From positions 1 through 47,085 of the forward strand of contig JAFZZW010000051.1 in NCBI GenBank assembly GCA_017615615.1: 47,085 nt of DNA. The letters are read 5' to 3'. The notes beneath the pieces are model-generated. The model made no database searches. It was not told where the DNA came from and was given only the letters and a program-made list of their open reading frames with translations. Below, in pieces: positions 24,533 to 32,173 of this stretch (position 1 is its first letter; each line of letters opens with the position of its first letter). The DNA is from Bacteroidales bacterium. Its GTDB lineage: Bacteria > Bacteroidota > Bacteroidia > Bacteroidales > UBA932. Both the position numbers and the translations under genes were made by a program.

Positions 24533-26857
24533 TTAAAGAATAGGTTTGGATGTCAGCCATGAACTGCCAGTTACCGTCGGTGCGGAAGGGCTAGATGATG
24601 AATAGAGCCAAGAAGAGTAATTAGCAGATGTGATTGATTCCGCCGTTCCTTTTCTCGTGATGGTTCCTCCCACCTCAACATTAGAGAATGACGTTCCGCT
24701 CTTGATACTCAATCCGATAAGGAGGCCTGGCCAGCTGTCCGAACCATAGGTAACGTCGGCGTCTATCCAATACTGTCCTCCACTAACTACCAGATTACCT
24801 AAGGACAGGCCGGCAACCCCTCCGAATACAGCTACATATCTGTTCGCGGAAGAACCGGAAGCGGCCGTTGAAGAATAGATACTAGCAGCCACAGAGCAAT
24901 TGGTAACGGTTACATTGGTCGCACATCCGACGAGTCCCCCCGGGACGTTGGAAGAAACACCATTCCAGCCAGTTCCGATTTCTCCTGTACTGGTACAAGA
25001 CGTTATTGTAAGGGGCTTTGCGGAACTCTTTCCCACAGCCAGACCGGCAATGCCGCCGGTGTAAACCTTTCTGGCACCCGTTTCGCTTGAGAGCTTTGAC
25101 GCATTAAAATTAGCATTGTTAACTCGTGAAAGATGCTCCAGTTTTCCAGTATTGGAACAACCACTAAAAGAAATCTCATATCCTGTCGAAGCATTTATGG
25201 CTAGTGACGTTGCGTCGTTGGTCGCTCCTGCACGGCCACAAATACCTCCCAGGCAAGATGCGGTATTGGAAGCTCCTACACCGTTATCTATCTTTGAGAC
25301 AACACCTTCGTTGCTGCACCCGGTGAATGAAACGCCGTCCTTAAAAGCCACTCCGCAAATGCCGCCGAATGCTGCTTTTATGGGTAGAGCGCCTGAAACA
25401 TCCGTAATATGAATGTTACCTCTGTTGATGCATCCGTTAAACACACCGGCTACACAAGTCTCATCCACATCGACTGGGCCAGATCCCGACATCCCTTCGA
25501 GCAGGGTATGACCAGCAGCCGCAATTCCGCCTCCATACAAGCCGGAAGAGTTGTTAGTCGTAACCACCAGAGTAATATCTCCTTCATTTACACAATCTTT
25601 GAGCAGGCCGCCATTTTGGCAGACGATGGTTCCGAAAACTAAACCGGGGCTGGTTATGGTAAGGTTGGTTTCGGAAGTGTTGGTTACATTGTCTATAGTT
25701 CCAAGGTTCTGTTTGGCTATGACGGCATTTCCGGCGACCCCCTGATTTGCAATCGAGGCAAATGATCCTCCAACAGTTAGATCTTTGACTGTTCCGTCAC
25801 CTCCGATAACCGCAAACAACGGCCACTTGTTACCATTAGCTGTAAGGGTATGGTTATTACCGTCAAATGTGCCGTTGAAAGTGCCATTGGCGTACTCAAA
25901 GAACGTATCCACACTAAGGTCTTTCATCAATGTAACTGTCTCGCCAAGATAATCATCGCCTCCGGTTACGGCAGCTGCAAAAGCTCCCCAGTCAGCAAGG
26001 GAGTAAATACCACCCTGGACATATGTCCCTTCAGGCTCGAATGACACCGTAGTCGGGTAAACCTTGCCGGCAACGGCAGAGAAAGAAGCTGTTGACCTTC
26101 GTGTCATGTAATGGTTGTTGGCGTCAACAATAAGCAGGTTTATACCATGGGGATATGTCTGGGCGGGAATCGCTATGTACATGGCCAGGCCCTGCGGAAA
26201 ACCAGAACCACAGTCGAGGGTTACCGTGCTGAAAGAATCCTCTCCGCTGCCGAGCGAAGGAGTATCGCCAAAGGTCGCGGTGAAAACTCCGCTCATAGGC
26301 ACACCGTCATTGGCCTGGACCCGGATGCTCTTTATGTCATCAGTATCAACAGTTCCATTTACGGTTACCTTCAGATAAGCCATGGCATGGTTGAACGTAA
26401 GTGACGAATTTCCCTTTCCGAGAAGGACGGCAGCATTTGAGTCAAAACTTCCGGCCGTGTAGTTCTGAATCAAAGGGAGATTGATCTTCATGCTTGCCGG
26501 AGTATCACCTTCGGCAGCCGTATAATCGTGGGAATAAACCATGGAAGGATAAACCGACACATACGGAGCACTGACGACAGGAAGGGTAAAGACCGCTACA
26601 CGGGGATCTGTTCCGTCAATGTCGATATTGGTGGATTCCTCTCCGTTTACGTTGATGGCGTCTCCTGCCTCCCAGTTTACATTATAAGTCTTATCTCCGT
26701 TGTCGATGAGGACAGTCTTGGTTGCATCGTCAGCGACCGAAGCACGAAGCGTCATGGTCTGAACAGGTGCGGCCGGTTCAAGTTCCTTGGGACTGCATGC
26801 TACAGCAGCAATTACTACAGCTGCAAAAACAGTAATCTTCTTCATAATTGTCTGCAT
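24533..26857 (-). CDS. GLUG-repeat surface lipoprotein with fimbrillin-like N-terminus (copy 1)
   Basis: About 774 residues. The start at 26857 is preferred because its ATG overlaps the stop of small peptide 3 (TAATG); MKKITVFAAVVIAAVAC begins four codons on and is the lipoprotein signal (lipobox AVAC). An in-frame ATG at 26869 is less likely. The N-terminal ~270 residues are fimbrillin-like (DDATKTVLIDNGDKTYNVNW, FNHAMAYLKVTVN, VAGKVYPTTVSF); then FNGTFDGNNHTLTANGNKWP opens a series of GLUG-type beta-helix units (GLYGGGIAAAGH, AAFGGICGVAFKDG, CLGGICGRAGA, VYTGGIAGLAVG, VPGGLVGCAT). It is colinear with the copy at 10966-13242. It is probably an exposed adhesin or glycan-binding protein; it is the second gene of the arm. 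Confidence 0.83.
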   Translation of the reverse strand: MQTIMKKITVFAAVVIAAVACSPKELEPAAPVQTMTLRASVADDATKTVLIDNGDKTYNVNWEAGDAINVNGEESTNIDIDGTDPRVAVFTLPVVSAPYVSVYPSMVYSHDYTAAEGDTPASMKINLPLIQNYTAGSFDSNAAVLLGKGNSSLTFNHAMAYLKVTVNGTVDTDDIKSIRVQANDGVPMSGVFTATFGDTPSLGSGEDSFSTVTLDCGSGFPQGLAMYIAIPAQTYPHGINLLIVDANNHYMTRRSTASFSAVAGKVYPTTVSFEPEGTYVQGGIYSLADWGAFAAAVTGGDDYLGETVTLMKDLSVDTFFEYANGTFNGTFDGNNHTLTANGNKWPLFAVIGGDGTVKDLTVGGSFASIANQGVAGNAVIAKQNLGTIDNVTNTSETNLTITSPGLVFGTIVCQNGGLLKDCVNEGDITLVVTTNNSSGLYGGGIAAAGHTLLEGMSGSGPVDVDETCVAGVFNGCINRGNIHITDVSGALPIKAAFGGICGVAFKDGVSFTGCSNEGVVSKIDNGVGASNTASCLGGICGRAGATNDATSLAINASTGYEISFSGCSNTGKLEHLSRVNNANFNASKLSSETGARKVYTGGIAGLAVGKSSAKPLTITSCTSTGEIGTGWNGVSSNVPGGLVGCATNVTVTNCSVAASIYSSTAASGSSANRYVAVFGGVAGLSLGNLVVSGGQYWIDADVTYGSDSWPGLLIGLSIKSGTSFSNVEVGGTITRKGTAESITSANYSSWLYSSSSPSAPTVTGSSWLTSKPIL

Positions 26858-27018
26858 TATTGAATCCATTCAAAATCGTTATCTTCCTCTTCCATTCCAG
26901 GAGCGACACTACGGCCGTCGGAAGATTGGAAGATAGAATAAGACCGAACATTAACAATAGACGTAACCGGCCGACTATAAGGCAGTTGACCGGAAATTGG
27001 AATTGTGTTTCTTTTCAT
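26857..27018 (-). CDS. Small peptide 3, 53 aa, first gene of the PUL minus arm
   Basis: A 54-codon frame at the head of the operon, ending in TAATG overlap with the GLUG lipoprotein gene. It begins MKRNTIPISGQLPYSRP, is Ser/Val/Arg-rich in the middle and closes with an acidic stretch then NDFEWIQ. It has no signal peptide. The ending D-F-x-W matches small peptide 2 (SDFTWV). It may be a leader peptide that couples translation into the next gene, or a functional small protein; the repeated association with GLUG genes speaks for the second. A -7 element, TATTTTTG, lies 37 bases upstream. Confidence 0.65.
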   Translation of the reverse strand: MKRNTIPISGQLPYSRPVTSIVNVRSYSIFQSSDGRSVAPGMEEEDNDFEWIQ

Positions 27019-27055
27019 CGTATTATAAATTTATTGGTTTTGTCGAGTGTTACTG

Positions 27056-27117
27056 CAAAAATATCACAATGCCACCTGACCGCTGAAAAGAAAACGGTCA
27101 ATTAATACAAAAAAACC
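27056..27117 (-). promoter_or_regulatory. Promoter and putative regulator site of the PUL minus arm
   Basis: On the minus strand AATTGACCGTTTTCTTTT (27103-27086) is followed after exactly 22 bases by the -7 element TATTTTTG (27063-27056). Upstream lies GGTTTTTTTG (27117-27108). The same arrangement, with the same 22-base spacing, lies before the plus arm at 32123-32170. At the position where a -33 TTG is expected this copy has CAG, suggesting dependence on an activator. GACCG and CGGTC (minus 27099-27079) also form an inverted repeat here. Confidence 0.7.
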
Positions 27118-27187
27118 TTCAAAATGTTTTTTTAAGAATCCACGTTTAAAACATTGTAAGAAACCCCAGGCGGATACTGCTAAGGTC

Positions 27188-27218
27188 TTTGCAGAGACAA
27201 ATTGTTTCTGCATATTTG
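27188..27218 (+). promoter_or_regulatory. Promoter of the Rpn-family gene
   Basis: TTTG (27188-27191), a 19-base spacer and CATATTTG (27211-27218) fit the Bacteroidetes -33/-7 pattern with one mismatch. The ATG follows after 30 bases. It is back-to-back with the PUL minus-arm promoter in the 230-base gap 27019-27248, which holds nothing else recognisable. Confidence 0.6.
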
Positions 27219-27248
27219 CGCAACCAACAACCAAAACCTATCTGCACT

Positions 27249-28136
27249 ATGAAACAAGAATACATTACACCCATTATCAAAACTTCCGATCCGAACGCAT
27301 TTACTTTCATCGATCTTAGGCTGGACTTTGCTTTTGGACTGGTATTCGGCACCAAAGGAAATGAAGACATGCTCCTTAAACTGGTCAATGCCATCCTTCC
27401 AAATCTAAATATCGAATCCGTTACTCTATCCAATCAGTCTCAGCCAGGAAGGAGACGCGATGCCCGTTCCGCTATTTTTGACGTGGCTTGCACCACTTCC
27501 GCCGGACATATCATCATCATTGAAATGCAGTACAGACATCAAGATGACTTCAACGACCGTTTGCTATTCTATTCGACTTTCCCCCTTCAGAACAGTTTAA
27601 AGGCTGGAGAGGGTACATATCGGTTCAAACCAACGTATATTGTTGGAATCACAGATTTTATCATAAAAGACATTAAAGCAAATGACAGGATTGTAAACCG
27701 TTATTCATCCACCAACGAGGACGATTCGGAGATAAGACTGACAGATAACCTTTGTTATGTTACCGTTGAATTGCCAAAAGTAAAAAAGGAACTGGACGCA
27801 ATTCATAGCCCGGCAGAATTAATGTTTTACACAATCCGCAACATTGGATCCATGAATAAAATGCCGGATAATTATATCGGCAGCGGCTTGGAAAAATTGT
27901 TCGAAATATGTAAGTTTGCGGCTATGGATGAACTGACACAAGCCGATTACCTAAGAGCTTTCATGGCGGATTTGGATCTGAGGAGCCAAAAACGCACCGC
28001 CTTCAAAGAGGGGGTAGAAGAAGGGAAAACTGAAGCCTCAATAAAAATTGCCGCTTCGCTCAGGGCTCATGGCGTTCCTGTTGACCTCATTGTATCTGCC
28101 ACGGGATTATCAGCCGAGCAAGTCGAGACACTTTAG
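27249..28136 (+). CDS. Rpn family recombination-promoting nuclease / PDDEXK_2 putative transposase
   Basis: 295 residues from MKQEYITPII. The opening PNAFTFIDLRLDFAFGLVFG is the typical start of this family (finished part of a PD-(D/E)XK fold). The catalytic core is FDVACTTSAGHIIIIEMQ with Asp78, Glu92 and Gln94 (D...ExQ). DRLLFYSTFPLQNSLKAGEG follows as in family members. The C-terminal region KEGVEEGKTEASIKIAASLRAHG plus a short helical hairpin is the usual tail. Rpn proteins cut DNA and promote RecA-independent recombination; they are often mobile and present in many copies. It sits between the two PUL arms, convergent with the regulator gene (16-base gap), and is not obviously part of glycan use. 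Confidence 0.88.
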   Translation: MKQEYITPIIKTSDPNAFTFIDLRLDFAFGLVFGTKGNEDMLLKLVNAILPNLNIESVTLSNQSQPGRRRDARSAIFDVACTTSAGHIIIIEMQYRHQDDFNDRLLFYSTFPLQNSLKAGEGTYRFKPTYIVGITDFIIKDIKANDRIVNRYSSTNEDDSEIRLTDNLCYVTVELPKVKKELDAIHSPAELMFYTIRNIGSMNKMPDNYIGSGLEKLFEICKFAAMDELTQADYLRAFMADLDLRSQKRTAFKEGVEEGKTEASIKIAASLRAHGVPVDLIVSATGLSAEQVETL

Positions 28137-28152
28137 ATTGATTCCTGGTCTA

Positions 28153-31100
28153 TCAGACCGGCTTCTCAACATATTCGGTAGGAGTTACCCCATATTGCTC
28201 CTTGAAGCATTTTGCAAAATAGGAGACATTGGAAAAGCCCACTGCATACGATATCTCGCTTACGTTGTTGCCATGTGAATCCTTGAGCATCTGCGCGGCG
28301 ATGGAAAGGCGCGTGACTCGTATATAGCTGTTGGGCGAAGTATTGAGCAGTTTGCGGATCTTTCTGGTGAGCGTGGAGTTGGACATGTTGAGCCGCTCCG
28401 ATAGAAAATCGTTGGACAATTCCGAATTATCCAGGTTTTCCTTGACAAGGGAATCGAAGCGGGCGAAGAACTCTTCGTCTTTCTTTGGCAGACCGAACAT
28501 ATCTATGTCAAGCCCAACACGTCCGCTGCTGAATGCCTTTTTCATCAGTTCGCGCCTGTCCAGGATATTGCGGATACTGGAACGCAGATACTCCATATCA
28601 AATGGTTTCTCAATGTAGAGGTCTGCACCTGCCTCCATAGCCTGTATCTTGGACTCTACAGACGCTCTGGCCGACATTATTATTATCGGAAGATGTGAGA
28701 TTTCTATATTGGAACGGATTTCACGGCACAGGTCGAGGCCGGATTTGCCCGGCATGGAGATATCAGATACAAGCAAGTCAAAGTTCCGCTCGCCCAGAAG
28801 TCTAAGTGCCGCATCGCCGTCGCCGGCCGCAACCACATCGTATTCAGATAGTTTGGCGCCCAAATAAACCGAAAGGTCCTTGTTGTCCTCGGCGATGAGG
28901 ATACAGGGACGGCCGGTTTCCAATTCGGGAGTTTCCTGACTCCTGGGCTCTATTACCTCTTCTTCCGATTCCAAAAGCGGAAGGGTAAGCCTGAACAATG
29001 TACAGTCTTTCCGGGGGTCGAGCGTAAGCGAGCCAGAATGCATAGCTGCAAGGTTCTTGGAAAGCGGAAGCCCGATTCCTACCCCGTTGGCAAAGACGCG
29101 GGTATCGTCGTGATACTGTACAAAAGGCTTGAATATTTCTTCCCGATATTCGTCAGGAATGGGCGACCCGTCGTTTGCAAACTCAAGCACCGCGCTCCCG
29201 GAATCAATGGTAAGATGCACGTCAATGTAGCTTTCGGCGTATTTAACAGCGTTGAGCAACAGGTTGTTGAGTATCTTGTAAAGCGCCGCCGTATCTGCTT
29301 TGACCAAGGCTGACGGCACATCGCATCGGAGGTTGAGTTTCAGATTGGCCCCACGTACGGTATCCCCATAATCGAACACCATGCTGTTAAGCCTTTCTAC
29401 GAGGTCGACGGGCTCGGGATTGAGCGCATACCCGTTTTTCTCTATCCGCACGAAGTCGAGCAGCTCGTTGACAAGCTTGGACATATACTCGGTGTTGTTA
29501 TTCATCACCGTAAGGTCCTTCCGCGCCTCATCATCCAAATCATCCTTGCTCATCACGCTGGCAAGGGGAGCCTTGATGAGCGTGAGCGGAGTCTTGATCT
29601 CGTGTATGACATGGGAGAAGAATCTGAGTTTCTCCTGATACATTTCCTCATCCTTGGCCTTCTTGTACTGGGCGGCCTCCTGGTCCCTCTGGCGCTTATC
29701 CAGCATCCTGAGCACCAGGGTAGCGAAGAACAGTACGATTATAAACGCCAGCACAATCAGCGCCACTCCAGGAAGGGTTTGGAAGAACGGGGCTCGGACC
29801 GTTATGGAAAGTGGCTCGCGTATTGGAAGCCACCCTTCTTCCGACGCGGCCCGGAATTCCAGCGTATAGCCACCCGGCGGTACGTTGTAAAAATATATGG
29901 ATCCGGACGCAGGGAGGTCTTTCCAGTCTTCATCGAATCCGCTCATACGGCTCTGCAGCCTGCATGTTGAAGGGAAATCCTGTCCGAGAACAGAGAGATA
30001 GAAGCCGAAAGAACGTTCGTCCCACGCGAACGTCATTGAAGACATCAGGTCTATGTTGGAGTCGCGTATGATGTTCCTCGGACCTATGCGGAGCTTGGTA
30101 ATGACGACCTTTGGAATATCCTGTTCCGACGAGACTACTTTGGGATTAAAACGGATGAATCCATTATCGGAACCGAAGTACACGTCTCCGTCTGCACTGG
30201 CAAAACAACTGTTGGTCAATTTGTTGTCAAGCAGTCCTATGTCGCTTGTATAGACGTTCACCCTCTCCGTGCCCGGTTCGAATTCGACCAGTCCTTTGTC
30301 AGATGCAAGCCACAGGTTGCCGGAAGCATCCGATACGGCCTTGAAGAACACGTCTGAAGGAAAAGCCTTATTGGTGCTTCTGTTGTAGGTCTTGAACTTG
30401 CGGGTCTGGGGGTCGAAAAGGGCAATGCCTGCACTGAAACCTATAGCCCATACATTGCCCGAAGCGTCCACAAGTACGGTAGATATCTTGTCCGCCGGAA
30501 GTCCGGAACCGTCGCCAAATCGATACTCTACAGGACGTGTGCCTGCCTGAATATCCCAGGAGAAAAGCCCATATGTATAGGATGACAGCCATAAGCGTCC
30601 CGACGATTCCTCTGTGATACTGGTAACGAATATCCCTGCAAACTCATTTATCTCAAGGAACTTGTCCTGGCTGTTGTCGTAACGGAAAAGTCCTGCGGTG
30701 GTACCGGCAATCAGCTCCCCGGCGGAAGTCTTGAAAAGGACATATACGCGGGGGTCATTCCTCCCGGAAGACAAACGGAGAATGCCATAATCCTTTACCT
30801 GCCCCGTCCTGGTGTTCAGTTTACCTAGTCCGTTGAATGTTCCGAACCAAAGCCATTCCCCGTCGGCACAGAGGGAACAGACCGTAGTGTGTATGGGAAG
30901 ACGTCGATAATAAGAGGTCGAGTGATTCAGGGGGTCATAAGTCAACAGTCCGGCATTCTTCGTGGCAATCCAGATCCGGCCGGAAGGGTCCTGGGCGAAG
31001 CATCCGAAACCGAAGCCCACAGCGGGCTCTCCGGAAACCATATACTGCTTCTCGAACTTGTCCTGAAAAGGACCACTGTAATTCACACCTCCGTTGAGCG

Positions 31101-32052
31101 TGCCGATCCAAAGCCCTCCGCTTTTATCTACATACGTACAGGTAACATAGCTGCTGGACAAAGAGAAAACGTCGTTTTTGCTGGCCGCAAGGTGAAGGTT
31201 TTCCCCCGTTATGGAGTCATACATCCACACGCCCCTTGTCGTAGAAAGCCAGAAGCGGCCATAAAGGTCGCTGGAGGCATCCAGCAGGACAGCGTCTCCC
31301 GGCAGGGGCATCAGGACAGACACGCTTCCTTTCTGGTAATCCACTACCGACAGGCCCTTCTTGGTACTGGCCACATAGAAACTGCTGTTGTCGCAAGGGA
31401 ACATCCGCTCTATTTCGTCTCCGCGGAAAACGTCACCCGGAAGCCCGAGGGGACGGAGATTGCCCATCCTGCCATCGGCACGGTACAGATTGATATGGAA
31501 CCGGGATACAAGGATGTCGCCGCCGGAGAGCCATAAAAGGCGCCTGGCGCCCGAGGCCCCCGATTCTTCATAGCTAATGCTGGAAAGGGTATTGTCCGCC
31601 GTGTCATAGATGAAATAACCCTGATCGTTTACCAGCATATGTATCAGGCCCCGTTCGTCAGCCTGAAGGAATGTGACCTTGTTGCGAATCACATCCCCCT
31701 TGTCGCTGGCTTTGAGTATGGGCTCGAAGCGGTCAAGGGCATAATTGTACACACAGGCTCCGGCGTCAGTCCCTATCCAGATGTTGCCGTCGGGAGCTTC
31801 CTGCAGGCAATGGATAAAGTCCGAAGGGAGCCCGAGATGCTCCTGATAGTAAACGTCGAAATGACGGCCGTCATAACGGTTGAGCCCCTTGTACGTCCCT
31901 ATCCAGATGAATCCGCGGCTGTCCTGCATTATGCAGCTGATGCCGTCATATGAAATGCCGCTGCCGGCGGTATTGAAATGCGTAAACTGAAAAGCCTGCG
32001 ACGGCAGCGCAAGCAACAAGATAGCAAGAGATATGATTAGTCTGCGGTTCAT
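28153..32052 (-). CDS. Hybrid two-component system regulator of the PUL (HTCS)
   Basis: A 1299-residue one-protein signalling system. After a signal peptide (~1-20) the periplasmic sensor has two seven-bladed propellers of reg_prop repeats (DSRGFIWIGTYKGLNRYDG, DPSGRIWIATKNAGLLTYDP, DASGNLWLASDKGLVEFEP) and a Y_Y_Y domain (~residues 650-750). One membrane helix lies at about 760-782. The cytosolic part holds HisKA with His817 in FFSHVIHEIKTPLTLI, a HATPase domain (FANDGSPIPDEYREEIFKPF, NGVGIGLPLSKNL), a receiver domain with Asp1097 in LLVSDISMPG, and an AraC-type DNA-binding domain at the C-terminus (NVSEISYAVGFSNVSYFAKCF). It senses an oligosaccharide in the periplasm and activates PUL genes. 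It lies between the two arms it most likely controls. Confidence 0.96.
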   Translation of the reverse strand: MNRRLIISLAILLLALPSQAFQFTHFNTAGSGISYDGISCIMQDSRGFIWIGTYKGLNRYDGRHFDVYYQEHLGLPSDFIHCLQEAPDGNIWIGTDAGACVYNYALDRFEPILKASDKGDVIRNKVTFLQADERGLIHMLVNDQGYFIYDTADNTLSSISYEESGASGARRLLWLSGGDILVSRFHINLYRADGRMGNLRPLGLPGDVFRGDEIERMFPCDNSSFYVASTKKGLSVVDYQKGSVSVLMPLPGDAVLLDASSDLYGRFWLSTTRGVWMYDSITGENLHLAASKNDVFSLSSSYVTCTYVDKSGGLWIGTLNGGVNYSGPFQDKFEKQYMVSGEPAVGFGFGCFAQDPSGRIWIATKNAGLLTYDPLNHSTSYYRRLPIHTTVCSLCADGEWLWFGTFNGLGKLNTRTGQVKDYGILRLSSGRNDPRVYVLFKTSAGELIAGTTAGLFRYDNSQDKFLEINEFAGIFVTSITEESSGRLWLSSYTYGLFSWDIQAGTRPVEYRFGDGSGLPADKISTVLVDASGNVWAIGFSAGIALFDPQTRKFKTYNRSTNKAFPSDVFFKAVSDASGNLWLASDKGLVEFEPGTERVNVYTSDIGLLDNKLTNSCFASADGDVYFGSDNGFIRFNPKVVSSEQDIPKVVITKLRIGPRNIIRDSNIDLMSSMTFAWDERSFGFYLSVLGQDFPSTCRLQSRMSGFDEDWKDLPASGSIYFYNVPPGGYTLEFRAASEEGWLPIREPLSITVRAPFFQTLPGVALIVLAFIIVLFFATLVLRMLDKRQRDQEAAQYKKAKDEEMYQEKLRFFSHVIHEIKTPLTLIKAPLASVMSKDDLDDEARKDLTVMNNNTEYMSKLVNELLDFVRIEKNGYALNPEPVDLVERLNSMVFDYGDTVRGANLKLNLRCDVPSALVKADTAALYKILNNLLLNAVKYAESYIDVHLTIDSGSAVLEFANDGSPIPDEYREEIFKPFVQYHDDTRVFANGVGIGLPLSKNLAAMHSGSLTLDPRKDCTLFRLTLPLLESEEEVIEPRSQETPELETGRPCILIAEDNKDLSVYLGAKLSEYDVVAAGDGDAALRLLGERNFDLLVSDISMPGKSGLDLCREIRSNIEISHLPIIIMSARASVESKIQAMEAGADLYIEKPFDMEYLRSSIRNILDRRELMKKAFSSGRVGLDIDMFGLPKKDEEFFARFDSLVKENLDNSELSNDFLSERLNMSNSTLTRKIRKLLNTSPNSYIRVTRLSIAAQMLKDSHGNNVSEISYAVGFSNVSYFAKCFKEQYGVTPTEYVEKPV

Positions 32053-32057
32053 TTATA

Positions 32058-32065
32058 CAAATGTA
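32058..32065 (-). promoter_or_regulatory. -7 promoter element of the HTCS gene, 5 bases from the ATG
   Basis: TACATTTG on the minus strand (32065-32058) fits TAnnTTTG and precedes the regulator ATG (32052) by five bases (TATAA). A leaderless or nearly leaderless mRNA is predicted. No clear -33 element is present. Confidence 0.5.
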
Positions 32066-32109
32066 ATCATTTTTATCAGTAACACTCGCACACGCAGGAT
32101 GCCATGCGC

Positions 32110-32170
32110 GGTTTTTTGCAACAATTGACCGTTTTCTTTTTTGCTCGGGATACAGGTATTCGTATTTTTG
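32110..32170 (+). promoter_or_regulatory. Promoter and putative regulator site of the PUL plus arm
   Basis: AATTGACCGTTTTCTTTT (32123-32140) is identical to the element before the minus arm and stands the same 22 bases before TATTTTTG (32163-32170). GGTTTTTTG (32110-32118) precedes it, giving a GTTTT-type direct repeat about 20 bases apart, the layout expected for an AraC-type dimer. Here TTG (32141-32143), 19 bases before the -7 element, supplies a full -33. The ATG of the BNR gene follows the -7 element after only 3 bases. Confidence 0.75.
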
Positions 32171-32173
32171 GAT

